Positions 15,601-28,180 of a stretch of 64,000 nucleotides of DNA are shown here, piece by piece. Position numbers and translations under genes: made by a program. How positions within the stretch are numbered: the first letter of the stretch is position 1; every line of letters starts with the position of its first letter. Origin of the DNA: Prunus persica (lineage: Eukaryota; Streptophyta; Magnoliopsida; Rosales; Rosaceae); the NCBI RefSeq assembly GCF_000346465.2, contig NC_034010.1, forward strand, positions 26,064,643 through 26,128,642, in the 5' to 3' direction. The notes beneath the pieces were generated by a model. That model did not search any database. It had not been told where the DNA came from and saw nothing but the letters and a program-made list of their open reading frames with translations.

Positions 15601-15750
15601 AAACTGGGTGAATTTTTCATGCACCAAATTGCCAACGATTCTTCCCCTGCATATGGAGGAGGGTTTAGATCAGCTAATGCAGCTGTCAACAAGTATGGTT
15701 TACGTCGTACCTTGGACCACATTCGTCTCACCGGAAACTTCCCATTGTAA
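12675..15750 (+). CDS. DAR2: DA1-related protein 2 (LIM domain, zinc peptidase)
   Basis: Seen: twelve exons, 12675-12720, 12896-13059, 13364-13451, 13558-13684, 13921-14041, 14133-14216, 14317-14436, 14570-14782, 14867-14929, 15061-15176, 15267-15325 and 15416-15750. All are GT-AG and phase-consistent, giving 511 residues. The ATG follows an in-frame TAA. Order: N-terminal tail; [11 protein letters not shown]; ubiquitin-interacting-like helices ([23 protein letters not shown]); LIM zinc fingers (ICGGCKHDI to ERLE); DA1 domain with catalytic HELMH, its Glu and His residues present. Known: DA1-family peptidases are ubiquitin-activated and limit cell proliferation and organ size; Arabidopsis DAR2 acts in root meristem size and endoreduplication. 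The exon-1 peptide (LSHPCIYG) and the ending [16 protein letters not shown] favour DAR2 over DA1/DAR1. Exon 6 starts at 14133, not at the nearer AG, because only this restores [10 protein letters not shown]. Confidence 0.93.
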
Positions 15751-16561
15751 TAAGGGAAAAATAATGTTCCCTGTTTCTGTCTCTTTGCTGTACACGGCCA
15801 CTGAAGATATTATTTGTCCAATCCCAAAGGATTGAGCTCATCACAGAAGCCATGTGAGGATACAAGTCCCATGTCACTCTTCCAATCAATAATGTTGCTA
15901 ATAAAATGCATATCTTTCTTTCTTTGACATAAGTGATTCTTATGTTTTCATCATTTGTATGGCGATCAATTACGTGCTTCACAGATGTTAATGAAGTGAG
16001 TTCATCGGTTCTGGAATTTTTTCTAAGAGAAGTTTGGTATCTCCTTTTCGGTTGCAAAAGTTTTGTATTTTTCATTATGTAAAACATATCTTTGTATGAG
16101 AGCAAGCTTGGGATCACGTGAAAGATTCCCAAATGTGTAGAACAATTCTTGCGAAAGAGAAGCATGACACTTCAAGCCACATTAAAAAAAGAAAAATAAA
16201 ACCCCGGAAAAATATAGGGGAGACAAAATAAGCTTTACTTCATTTTCTTTGTGAATTCGAAAAAGACAGCAACACATCATAGTTGCAATTTTACATACAC
16301 GGTATGATCATGGATCAAATACAGTTGCAAGAAATGGGCCTAAGATTTCTCAGATAAGGAAAGATTGAATATGTTTGAGAATTGTAAGAGAGTCGTGTAG
16401 CATTCAATTCTAAGTGTAATATAGGATCGTCAATCTATACATGGAAGAATGTAATTGCCACGGCAGCACCGCAAAACTAACTACCATGAGATTTGTCATA
16501 GCAGCTTCTTTCACTCACACCCTCCTTTCCTTTGGCATCACTTCTGGAAGATGGGCATCGA
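15751..16561. other. Convergent 3' flanks of DAR2 and carrier gene
   Basis: DAR2 (plus) and the carrier (minus) end toward each other here. No coding region is visible. The sequence should hold both 3' untranslated regions and poly(A) sites; AATAAAA-type motifs occur on both strands but none is decisive. Confidence 0.6.
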
Positions 16562-19500
16562 CTATAAACCAGCACTAACATCTGCTAACAGCATCTTCAA
16601 TGTCTCGTACGTCATAAAACAAATACCTACACCAGGTACCACCTTGTAGTATTCTGGTAGGATTCCTCTATACAGGCCACGTAAGCCTTCCGTCCTGAAT
16701 ATTTGCTTAAACGTACCAAAAAGGCCTGTTGTGTAGACACGGGCTCGGCCACCGGCCCCTTCCAACTGCTTCCTTCGTCTCACAAGATCCAATGGAAATG
16801 TTGCTGCATAATGTAGTGAGAATCAAATGATAAGAGACAGCACCATTCTTGAATAACATCATACTCTAATACGATTTGAAGACTAGATCTTACAAGGTCA
16901 TGAAACTTCTTAGGTCTCGAACAGTTAACCAATCAATTATAACAATGCAAAGACAGTGTAATATGACAAGTCAAGACGAGAAAAAAGGCTCACGAAAGAG
17001 GACAAAAACCAAGAAAATATTACTGACACAGATGATCAGACAAAAAAAATACTCTTATCAAGTTTGTCTAAGATGTGTCGCATTTAACTCAAACAAAACG
17101 TATTCCTGCTATAGAACAAAAGCCACTGCAACAGTATGCCCATGTAAAAAGTTGTACCATGAAAATGAACTCCCATGATTGCTCTAATTTAGCAATATCA
17201 TTGCAAGCTATAGTATCCATAAACAAGTCACGCAGAGAAAAAACTGTACCCAAGGGCAGTTCCAGTAAAACGCCAGTACCAAGGTTGTTCAATGTAATGA
17301 AATATAAATTCTAACCAAACAATTTCTTCTAAAGCCCCAGTGACATCAATGGAATGATGTTACACTCAGAATGAGCTTGAATAGTGACACATTTACTCTA
17401 ACATGCAGTTACACCCAGATAAGTAATATTGCCTGTTAGACTACTAGCACTATGCAGCTTGACAATCCAGTGCTAAGTATAATATCAGAAGTCATATGTT
17501 TGAATGAATTTCAGTTTGTTGGGCTTGATAATTGGGCGTTAAAATGTTTTCATTCAGTCAGCAATTTATTTAAAAGCCAAAACTTGCACTATTATGACAT
17601 AATGAAGGAAAGATAGACTAGAGGGCCTTAAATAAAGTATATTTAGATATTAAGATCCAAGTGAAGGCAACACTAGCCCGAGGCCATCCCTGCAGACAGC
17701 ATGGGCTTGAAGGATTACAGTACCAATGAAGCCATTGCAAAAGGAAGCCTAAGTGAGAAGCATACCTCAAAGAGGACACCTCTCACATTTGGTAACTGAG
17801 AACATAGGTTCACCTGACAGCAGTGCCACCCTATAATAGAACCGACTGCAAAGCTTTGGGAGACAAGCCACCGAAGAAATGTTGGAAAGATGATGTAAAT
17901 CAAAACAAGATCTTTATATTAAAAAAATTAAGTTAGCTGAATGATGGAGAGGAAATTTCTTGTCAGCTTCCTTACTAAAATTCTCAAATACCAGATAAAA
18001 AAATGACTCCAGTCTGGTTTCTGGCTCTAGGGGTCAGTCTGGTTAGAGACTTGGTGCAGAGCCTGCACCACATCCTGTTTTCTCTGCATCAAAAGCATAG
18101 TAAACAGCTATGTGCATTAAGTTTTAAATAATATTGACATTTCTAATTAAGAAAACTAAATTAACTAAACCAGATTGTTAACTGTAACAGCACAGTTCTA
18201 ATTAGATTTGAATGCAAAAGTTCAGATCAGGGGTGTTTCACCAAGGTAAACTTAATAAATTATATCTAAAAGATTACATTGCCTAAATAGTAAACAGTGA
18301 AAGAAAATGTACGTAAAACTACAGGGGCAAAGAAGCATTATAATCAAGCATCAAGGTTGACACTGACATATTACAAACCATGACTTCCATCATGAACAAC
18401 AATCACCAGTATATGACACGAAATTAAAAAAAAAAAAGAGTGTACGATCACTCACCTGTTGATGACGCAATTCCTGAAAGGCTCCCACAAGCAAGACTAA
18501 CCAACACAGTAGAATCATTGGGCCTGATGTAAAGATAATGAAAATAACATTATAATGTTAGGCCAAAACACAGGATCCATGCAAAGGTAATTGTAAGACA
18601 TTAAGACCCCAGAATTGCTGAATCAATTGATAAAGTAACCACCTATGTGACTGCCAAGAAGCTCTCAAGGTCTCATACACGGAAAAACTGATAGCTATAC
18701 TGGGCCCGACACCCTGCATTATGGACAGAGCAGTAGTTAGATACGCACAGGAAAACGGTATTCTAACCATAATTAAAGTTACAAAAATATTGAGCATACC
18801 AAGAGGGTTGCTCCAAGTCCCTTATAGAGGCCAAAAAGACCCTCATCTCGACTAATAGTTCGCAAAGTTTGCCAAATACCTTTGTAGTACATCACATTTG
18901 TCTGCAAAGTTCCAACTAATTAGCAGAGCAAAATGCATATGCAAAAATTATCACTTGAGACGAAGAGCTTTAATTCAGACTAACATATATAGTAAACCAG
19001 ACAGGACGCAATTGTTCAAACTGGAGTTGAATATTTTGCCTTTGTAGCACTGGACTGTAAACTTTCAGGCAAGTTTTTTTTTAAAATTTATATTTCACTC
19101 ATCCAACTCAAATACATAGTACGAACAGAATTGAGGACACATACACTAACGTCCACAAGAAAGGGCAGCACAGCATCCCCAAAACATGTCAATCGATGGT
19201 TCAACAACTTAACAAATCAGTACATAAATCTAGTAAAAATAACAAAGATTGCCTTCCAACCATCTGATCTCACCTGAGCTGCAAGGCGCGTCCTTACAAG
19301 ATCCAAAGGATATGTAGCTGATGCAGCTGTTATTCCCGCCAATCCACCACCCACAAAATGTACGCAAAGGTCTGTACTCAAGTTCTCCCTATGATTTTCC
19401 AGTCCTGGCATTGTTTGTAGGAACTGTACCACATAAAACTCAATGAATTAGAGATCAAGCAACGACGCAACAACAAACTAGCTTGAACTGTATCTGTATG

Positions 19501-20212
19501 AAGGTAACATTAACTGAGTGGCTTTATCTACCTTTTTATAATGTTCGTATGCATAGAAATTGACAGAAGAATAAGGAAGACGATGAGCAATTGTAACCAG
19601 ATTTCCTTTCCAGAAAGCTCTAAATCCTTCTTCACCAGCAATCCTTGAGGCCTCACGCCATATGCTAGCCTTTCTCAATGTTGCAACATCTGAGTGCATT
19701 CCTTGCACCTAAAAAGATAGCATCATATCAATAAAGCAGTTCTTGGTAAAATTAAGCATAACACAGCGTTCACTAACCTCATAACAAAACCCAATGTTCA
19801 GTAACCCAAAAAATACTATATTCAAAGTCCACTTTTAACCCAAACTTTCATTCAACAGAATACAGAAAGCCCCTACTTTCATGTGAAAATAAACCACAAC
19901 AAATATTAGCAGTAAAAAATATCAGCTTGCGAAAGCAAACGTTGAGAAAAAAAAAGACTTTACCTGAAAAAGAATGGTAAGGCGAGCAAGAGGCGCCGTA
20001 CAAGTTTTACTAAGAGCTCCGGCAACACCTCCGGCGAGAAGCTGCGACACCGTTCCAATCTGAGACTGTTGGTGCAGAGGCTTCGGCTGTTTCTGTGGCA
20101 GGGACTGCGCCAGTGTTCTCACACCGCCTTCGACCGCCACGCCTCCATGCCCAGTATTCAGAGCTCTCTGTCCTCCTTCCACCACCACCCCAACCCTCGC
20201 CTCCGTCTGCAT
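16562..20212 (-). CDS. Mitochondrial carrier family (SLC25-type) protein
   Basis: Seen: seven minus-strand exons, 19964-20212, 19532-19708, 19274-19423, 18800-18901, 18643-18713, 18456-18523 and 16562-16803, phases consistent, 352 residues. Three tandem carrier repeats carry the signature motifs APLARLTILFQ, YPLDLVRTRLAAQ and FPLDLVRRRKQLEG. Each is followed by the typical GLYKG / GLYRG half, so six membrane helices are expected in the inner mitochondrial membrane. The N-terminal 60 residues are Gly/Gln-rich and outside the carrier fold. Known: this subgroup resembles nucleotide or coenzyme-A type carriers, but the substrate of the closest Arabidopsis proteins (I recall At2g37890 and At3g53940) is not firmly set. 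The first repeat lacks the acidic residue of the usual P-x-D/E motif, a feature of this subgroup rather than damage. Intron 6 (about 1.65 kb) is the longest. Confidence 0.9.
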
Positions 20213-21433
20213 TTCAGTATGCCCTAGAATCCCCTAACTTCGCCACGAAGAAACCTCACCCTCAATAATCGAATCTAGAAACAATTGATTGTTGTCAAAA
20301 ACCCTAGAGATCAGTAATTGCACGAACCCCGACGAAGTTTTCCGCTTCTGCTCTGGAGCTTCATTTCTTTGTCTGCTCTAACTTTGCCTAATTTGAACGC
20401 AGGACGGGGGAGAAGAATGTCCAATCCGACGTCGTTGCGGCCTCTTCAGCGCTGCGGTGCGTTTAGTGAAAAAGTTAGGGTTTGCGGCATCGAGAACTTG
20501 CCTGATCCGCAGTTCCGTTCCTGTGCGTTCAGTTCTATCGTAGGAGGAGACAGACAGCCAGTTGCAATTGGTAAGGGCAAATATATTTTGATAATAAATA
20601 AAAGTCGGTGGTTGCTATTTGACAATACATTGAGGGCGGCTGAAAATTTCAACCGGTCTTAGCGGCTTACAATAAGACTGGGCGCGGACGAATTTCGCAC
20701 ACGCGGAATATCTGATAATTTTGGTTTCGAATATGCTTGCATTGGGAGCCAAAGTTCGACTTCGTAGGCGTGTATTGGTGACAGCTGGTAAAGAGTAACT
20801 TTGATGTAATAAGTCGGTTTATTATGGTTCTCCACTACGTGGCTGCCAGGTAGCATTCTTGAAAATCTACGAATTCAACCTTTTTGTCTTTTTTATTTTT
20901 TTTTTCCAACTACCGACTAATCCTTCCCGCAATATCATGTGTTTTTTACGCATATCCACTACAACAACCATTGATTTTTTTTTTTTCTTTTTCCATTTAC
21001 TTAATTTTGTTTATGAACCGAGCGTCAGAGTAACTTCCCTTAACCGTTGAAGATGCATTTGTACTTTGCTTGTTTCTCAGTCAAATAAACCTAACTTGAT
21101 AAAGTTTTTGTTTACTTTATAAAGACCATATATTTCAGTTTTTTATCTTCTCATGCGCCCACTGATTAGGGTTGATGGCAAATTAAAGCAGAATTTGGAA
21201 CACGATACCAGCTATTTTATCATGCCCCATGGTGGGTTGTGACTTGTGACGATAATGCCAAACAATCAGAAATATCTAGAATTCATCACATAAACTATGA
21301 TAAAGTAGCTCAAACTTCTCCACTGTTCATTAGCAATTTAATTAACAAAAAGCATGCCCTTGTAGCTTGCTTCCCTTTACACCCCAGCCAGCAGAACCAT
21401 TTTATAGCCCGAAAGTCTTTCCATCCAACATGC
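20213..21433. other. Intergenic spacer between carrier and BEL1-like gene
   Basis: The first 150 bases hold the leader/promoter of the carrier (minus). The rest is AT-rich. A plus-strand open frame at 20318-20662 has no recognisable domain and no codon-use support, so I do not call it a gene. Confidence 0.5.
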
Positions 21434-23424
21434 TCATTTTTTGGCTTGAAGACTCAATACTAAAGAAACTTCATGGCTTCCTCCATAAGCTGAATTCCTC
21501 CTTTGTGTCTGATCACTCTGCTCGGGCACGCCGCGGTGGTCGTTTTTTCTAGAGCGTTTAGTTTGGGTTGATGTTGTTGGGGGCAAAATCCCCAGTTGGA
21601 GTGGTAACTCTAAACAAGGGTGAAGAGATGCGTCTGAAGTTGTTTGAGCCTGCTGTGTTTCAAGAATGTGTATTTCTTCCACCATTGGTTTCCAGATTCT
21701 TACTCTTGAATTGATAAACCAATTAGAAACCTGCATTCATTTTTTCTTATATGGTCAATTTCATCACCAATTCAAATAGAAATGATCCACAAAAGACTTG
21801 GTCAAGGCAGGTCACCTGAGTTCTTGATAGGCCAGTCTGTTGAGCCAACATTTGCTTTTCAGAATCAGAAGGGTAACTGAGATGAATAAAAACCCAAGTT
21901 TCATAAGACTAATGTATTGAATTGAAATATACCCGTTAAGTTATTGAGAAATCACTCACGGGTGAAGGAAGTGTTCAAAGAGCCATGTCCTCAGAACAGC
22001 AACTGCATGCTCAGGAAGTCCTCTTTGGCATCGCAAGGCAGATTGATGAGGGTTGTTGGTCAAACTCAGATTACTTGGGTTTTGGCCTCCCTCAGAGGAG
22101 GCCCTAGCTTCATCTTTAACATGGCCAAAATCATCAGCCAGAGGCTTCACGCCTCTGGTTTGAAGCTTGTCCAAAATGGCATTCTTCAAGCACCCGAAGT
22201 GCTTCAAAATGGCTTTGATAGCAAAAGATATGTAAGGGGCTGCATCTCCAAGCCCATCGATGGTCTCAAATGATGCCACCACTGACTCCATCTGTTGGCA
22301 GTACAGTTTATACTTCTTGTACACCTAAAAACCACACCAGAAAAGTGAACACAAAATTATGAGACTCGGGCTCCAACCCTAATTTAATTTGGGCCTAAAA
22401 ACTCAAATGGGCCTCTCCGGATATATATGCGACAAGTCTGAACTTCATCTAAAACTCATATATCTTAATTGTTGAATCGAACTAATCAATTTGATGCGAC
22501 ACTGATTCATTTAATTCAACGCCTAAAAGATAGAGTCTCGTGAATTCTACTATATGTGACATTTGATTTTGGCAGAGCATATGTCATCAAAAACAATGAA
22601 CAGTGGAAAATTTAAATTGTGACAAGACAATTCATCTTTTTTGGCCATGACCAGTGACCAGTGACCACTAAACATATCAATCAAATGATGCGACACCTTG
22701 GCAGCAAACAAACAATCAAAGTTCCATTCAATCCAATGTGATAAACCTGCTTATATTCTTTACAGTTACATTTTTCATCACCAAAAATACAATCCAAAAA
22801 ATATCGAGGCTAATTTTAATGAACCAAGATTTTGTTTAAAAAAAATTAAATTAAATTAAAACAACTTAACCAAGATTAACATACAGTTGATTAGAAATTC
22901 AAAACATAATTTGTCACATAAATATTTTATATTTTCAATTAAGGTGTATTGTATTGTACCTCCTCCAGCATGATTGTCAGCCTAGAGTTCTTCAACTGAA
23001 CCTCAACCCGATCATCAGGTATCGGATCTTTGACCCTCCCGCTCAAATAGTTCGGCGGAGTAGGATTCGAGTCGGATCGACCCGACCCGCAGAAATCTTC
23101 AAGGAGCTGCTGAGCAGGCTTCAGAAACCTGGAGCGCTTCAGTACTGAAGCGTAGCCCGTGAACGGGCCCAGAGGAACCGATCTTCTGAGTTCATTAGGC
23201 CGACGTAAAGCGTCGTCGTTCTGGTGGGAATCCGAGAAGAAAGAATGAGAAAATGGTGGGTTAGATGTTGGTGTGTGGGAGTGAAAGGTGAAGCTGGTGT
23301 TGGCTGCAGGCATGGCGAGAGTGGGTGTGAATCGTTGTGGTGGGTTGTTCTGAAGAGTGACTCGGAGCTTGTCTCTTCTGCTTTGTTGGGGGACGTGGAA
23401 GGCTTCGAAACCCTCATCCGCCAT
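21434..23424 (-). CDS. BEL1-like homeodomain (BLH) transcription factor
   Basis: Seen: four minus-strand exons, 22960-23424, 21960-22324, 21816-21876 and 21434-21730, phases 0, 2, 0, giving 395 residues. Domains in order: SKY-type box ([20 protein letters not shown], about residues 85-105); BELL helix region ([19 protein letters not shown] to [13 protein letters not shown]); TALE homeodomain ([20 protein letters not shown], the P-Y-P three-residue loop extension, [17 protein letters not shown]). Known: BLH proteins pair with KNOX proteins through the SKY/BELL region and regulate meristem and organ development. Oddities: the usual WRPQRGLPE entry reads LRCQRGLPE, the third helix has FINSRVRIW where most have FINARVRLW, and the C-terminal tail is short with no clear ZIBEL box. 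It may be a BLH8/BLH11-like lineage; I do not assign a symbol. Confidence 0.88.
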
Positions 23425-23803
23425 GATTGAATTATGAAGCTTTTGAGAAGAGAGAGGCGAGAAATTGATGAAGGAAGAAAAAAAAAGTCTTGAGCTTTGG
23501 GGCAGAGTGTAACATGATGGTGCAGTGTTGCAAAATATTGTACCAAGAAAGAAACAGAGGCTTCGACGTGATGGATTAGAAAAATATTATTTCTTTTTCT
23601 CTTTTGCAATTTTGTTTCCACTCTCATTATCTGCATGTGCTATTGACTGTTTTAAAATCACAAAAGAATCGTTTTACATACAAATCACAGTAATTTAAAT
23701 AAATGTAGAACGCAGACGTAGATTAGGCCAGTTAATTAGTAACTAATCGGTTCTCAATTTTCTAAATTATGCATAAATTCAAGGCATAGACTGCTTAATT
23801 CCA
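23425..23803. other. Spacer: BLH 5' flank and NPF 3' flank
   Basis: About 380 bases separating the start of the BLH gene from the stop of the NPF gene, both minus-strand. No additional coding region is seen. The BLH leader and promoter must lie here and possibly within the NPF 3' region. Confidence 0.6.
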
Positions 23804-25763
23804 TTACACATCAGTGACAACAACCACCCTTCTCTCCACATTTTTGTAAGTATAGCCCCTAGCCAACAACCCATAAAAGCACAAATTTAAACCATTCATG
23901 GCTGCCAATAGCCAGTAGAAATTGTCCAAGCGGCTAGAATTCAAGTCCTTGCCAAACCAACTTCTCCCACCCTTCTCTGTGACATGATCCACAGCCATGA
24001 TCAGAAAGCTGCTTATGAAGCTCCCAACCCCAATCACACTCAGATAAAAAGCAATACCCAAGCTTCTCATTGAGTCAGGAACTTGGTCATAGAAATACTC
24101 CTGCAAGCCAACCAGAGTGAACCCATCTCCAAGCCCAAGAATTATGTACTGTGGAGCTAACCAGAACACACTCATGGATTGTGGCTCATCAGCTTTTAGT
24201 CTTCTTCTTTCAACTAATGCTGCAGCTGACATTGCCATCACTGAAAAAATCATCCCAAATCCAATCCTGTGCAGGATGTTGATGCCTCTTTCATTGCCCG
24301 TGGCTTTTCTTAAAATTGGAACAAGAATCTTGTCATAGACTGTGACAGAGATTAGCATTGCAATGGCCCCAAGAGAATATATGGAGGCTGGAGGGATTTT
24401 GAAGTTGTCAGTGATGTTTAGGTTCATTGTAGCAGCTTGTTTGACGAAGAATGTTGAGGCTTGTGCCAGGCATACTCCAAATGTTAATGAAGTTAGCCAT
24501 ATGGGGATCATGTTCAAAATAAGTTTCACCTCCTCCACCTGTGTTAGTGTTGTCAATCTCCAAGGATTATATTTCTGTTCATAAGATGTGCTGACATGCT
24601 CTTCAATTATCGCAGCCTTGTCTAAAAACCTACAGATCAAAGCTAATTAGTAACAGCTATCGTGGGTTGCTATTTGAACCACATTTATCAACGACTTTTG
24701 TGGTCAATATTAATGTAGTAAATAATAGGCATATAAAAAGTACATTGTACTTATATAATAAAGGGCTATGCTTTGCTTACCTAAGCCTATTCGTGTGAAG
24801 TAAAAGCCTTCCTTGGCAGTGCTTCTGAGACTTGGGAACTTCAAATAGCAAAGCAGGGCTTGAAGGATTGGGTAAGTTTCTTTTTCTTATGGCTGCAACC
24901 AATACCTGCAGCATTGGTATCAAAGGGCTTCCTTCTGGCACTCTATACCTATAACAAGCCTTCCCCATGTAGAAGGTCACAATTGTAATAGCCATGGTGA
25001 TTGTGAGAATGAGATCTGCAACACCCCAGCTCACATAGTCTTGAACATAAACAATTACTGTTACACCAAGAAGCAAACCACAACAAAGTGCAAAGTTCCA
25101 CCAGTTGAAGTAGGACATTTTCTTCTTTCTTTCTTCCAAGTGATCGTCGTCAAATTGGTCAGCTCCAAAGCTTTGAAGGCATGGCTTGTGCCCTCCAGTT
25201 CCAACAGTGATAAAATACAAGGCAATGAAAAGTACCACTTCATGAATTTTTCTAGGTTCTAGACACATCTTTGTATTGCAGGGCTTTAGACTTGGGATAA
25301 ACTGTGCAATTGTCAAGAGACTTAGGCCCTGTTGATTTTTAAATAATAACCATGATTAGTGATGATTAAATATATAATTAATTTCTAATTAGAACTGGGA
25401 CTGCATGTATTTAATTATTACCATTATATATATGAGGGATGAAAACAGAACCATGTTGAATCGGCCAGTGTAGGCGTCTGCTAAAAAGCCTCCAATCAGA
25501 GGCATTATGGTTGTGACCCCTGCCCAGAAGTTCACATTTTTGGCTGCTGTTTTGATGTCTTGATGAATCACTTGGGTGAGGTAGGAGATGAGATTTGTTG
25601 CTATTCCAAAGTAACTTAACCTCTCACTAAATTCAATAGCTACAAAAAAAATACATATCGGCAGTTACATTCATATGTAAGATTACGTAGCTATAAAAAC
25701 AAGTAAAAAGAAAAAGAGATTCATTGCCCAATTAAGCCTTCTTGTGTTAAATCAAACGTAAAC

Positions 25764-25821
<58 letters not shown>

Positions 25822-25971
25822 ACTGATGATAAAGAGAGAAGCTTTCCATACGCCAGTTGAAGCACGGAGAGGAACTCTTCCTTTATGATCTACAGACGAA
25901 TCATAAACCCAATTCTCATCGTCCCTATTAGTATTTATTTCTCCTCTTCTCTTCTCCATTTCTGGCTCCAT
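23804..25971 (-). CDS. NRT1/PTR family (NPF) transporter, NPF5-type
   Basis: Seen: four minus-strand exons, 25824-25971, 25422-25639, 24781-25328 and 23804-24629, phases 1, 0, 2, giving 579 residues, the usual NPF length. Family strings: IEFSERLSYFGIATNL in the first membrane helix, FLADAYTGRF, ITVGTGGHKPCLQSFGADQF, KMSYFNWWNFALCCG, FLDKAAI after the central loop, and FYWLLAAMNGLN near the end. About twelve membrane helices are expected. Known: NPF proteins are proton-coupled importers of nitrate, peptides or hormones; substrate cannot be told from sequence. The closest match from memory is the NPF5.6/5.7 group, which I recall next to the same mitochondrial-carrier type in Arabidopsis. The stretch of charged residues DQFDDDHLEERKKK is intact. 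Intron 1 begins GTAA and then runs into a CT microsatellite. Confidence 0.93.
25768..25820. repeat. (GA)n/(CT)n microsatellite at NPF donor
   Basis: GA run of about 25 units on the plus strand. On the coding strand the intron 1 donor is GTAA followed at once by the CT tract, so the repeat lies a few bases into the intron. Confidence 0.9.
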
Positions 25972-28180
25972 CTCCTAATTGGTAATGAATGATGTTAAGG
26001 AAACAAAGATATATGGTCCTAAAACGAACTACAAAGATAAGAGAACATATTTTGTAGGAAGAGAGAGCTTTTGTGGTTAAGCTGTGTGCTTTCTTTTCAC
26101 TGCTTTTATAGTTCAGGGATTCTATATGAAAAACTGAGATATGCAAATAAAATAAAATCACATTTGCATACCTACTCTACTGATCTACTTTTCTGATCAT
26201 CTTCTTTGTCCTTTGGTTCCCTGCCTACATTTCCAATCTGCTATTTTCCAGCATATATCTAACAACGTAGTTCATTATATATACTGGTGGAGAACTGAGA
26301 CTGAGATATGGCCAATAACATTATGGCGACAAAATATGACCAATAATAACTGGTATGCCCCATACGAGGAGAAACACTTACATGAAACGGAGATAACATT
26401 ATTTTGCTATCCCCAATTAATCACGGTATGCCACACGTGATAATTTTTCCTTGTGGCAATCTGTGATTGGCCGGAAATAACAAAACAGTGCTATTCCCGT
26501 TCCGTACAAGCTTTTCTGCCATATGAAGGTGGGTTTATCTAAAAATGCGGAACTGGTCCAAACTTTTTTTTTTTCAACTTTGACTGCTTAAAGTTTTCAA
26601 ATTTGGACTAGTATGTGACCAATAAACTGACACGTTTGTTTTTATTTTGGACTAGCAGTAGGCTACTAGCAGTGAATGTTTGAACTTTTATATGATAATG
26701 TTACTTAAAAGATGCTCTCTGGACATAGAGCTTAATTGGTTTGGGAAGAAGAGAAAAAAAAAAGCATCTCAAAATGCAAAGACCATCATTGGGTTCATGA
26801 AAAACTTTGGAGTTAAACTGATCTCCAGCTACAGAGGAGCTAGCTTGAAATTATAGGTTAATCTACAGATTCTTATATTCCACCGCCACCTTGTGTATAT
26901 TATAGAATTGAAAATTCTTCTTTGTATTCTCTTACCCCTTGGATTCAGATGAACTACATCAGCTGGTGTGGATAAAGAAGAGGTGCAAAAGACACAGAAT
27001 TTCTTCTAGAAGTTTTGATTGGATACAATTTCACACATATATGAGTAAAGCCTATGACTTTTAAGGTGGTCTTTGGTGGCATATATTCCAAGTGGCTTGC
27101 GAAAGCAGATAGTGAAAGAACCAAAAAAAAGTTTGGCATCTGCTTTTGTGGGGTGTTTAGCAATACAGACTGTTTCCTTCGATATGAGATCAAAATATTC
27201 CAAAACTGCTGACATTTTTTAAGGACTAGGATTCTTTATCATTAGATTAAATTTCTGGAACATCATAAGTTTGAGTTTTAATCACTCTTTTTACTTAGAA
27301 TTATGCCCTTTCCTCATTAGATAACCTTTTCTATTAGGGAAATTTTGAAAGCTAATCAATTTGTTTCAAGCCCCTCGAGCAGTAAAGACTGTTACATGGT
27401 TGAGGTTCCTGTTCTTTCTTTTCCTTTTCTTTAATACAATTTGTAATTCTTGGATCAGTGATCATAAAGAAACCAAATCATTGCATTATCACCCAAAGTT
27501 CACTCCCTTAACTTTTTTAGAAGTTTGATCTTATAGGCACCAACACTGGCACCGGCGTCATCTTCACCACTGGTATTTGCCTGTACTACCATACTTTAAT
27601 CCTTTTACAAATTCAAATGTTGTATAAATAATGAAAATTGTAAACCACAAGATTTCAATCCCCTCATTTTGCACTATGCATCCATCCAAATTCCAGATAC
27701 TTGTCACTTCACAATGCACTGTGGAACATATTTTTCATGTGTTTTTCACCAATCATTTACAGCACATCATATTCACAACTACATTTTCATTTGTCAAGAA
27801 GTAACATGGAAAGATTTATTGCAGTATCAGGTACATACATTCACAAGATCAAAAAGAATAAAGAGTTAAAACAAGAAGAAGAAAACAATCATATGAAACT
27901 ACAATTACAATGCTTGTTTAATCTAATCCTTCCCTATACCAAGACTCTGATTACCCTCCCATACTTTCCGGTACCAGAGGAAAAATCAATAGAGACAGCG
28001 CAAGGCTGTCGTGATCATCTTCAACTATGGTTCACTAAAACCCTGCCTTTTTGCTTTGGCCTCTACAGGTAAACACATGAAACGAAGCCAGAAAATAGAC
28101 CCCATTTCTGTAAAAAAAAGCAAAAAATTGTATATGTTTGCCTACTCTTCTTTCCCTCTTGTAGAATTAGCGATACCTTG
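25972..28180. other. Spacer: NPF promoter and RABA2 3' flank
   Basis: No supported gene. The first 200 bases should be NPF promoter and leader. A foldback element sits at 26366-26519. The last few hundred bases are the RABA2 3' untranslated region. Minus-strand frames around 26954-27215 look weakly protein-like but are unsupported. Confidence 0.5.
26366..26519. mobile_element. Foldback MITE-like element, copy 2
   Basis: Shares with 11200-11356 the outer arm GAGGAGAAACACTT, the inner part ending CACACGTGATAATTTTTCC and the opposite arm ATTCCCGTTCCGTAC followed by TTTCTGCC. The arms are again inverted repeats, though more diverged. Two unlinked copies of the same hairpin support a mobile origin. 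Confidence 0.55.

Noticed and set aside
20318..20662. Possible small plus-strand gene between the carrier and BLH genes
   Set aside because: No recognisable domain, no splice or codon evidence; overlaps the likely carrier promoter.
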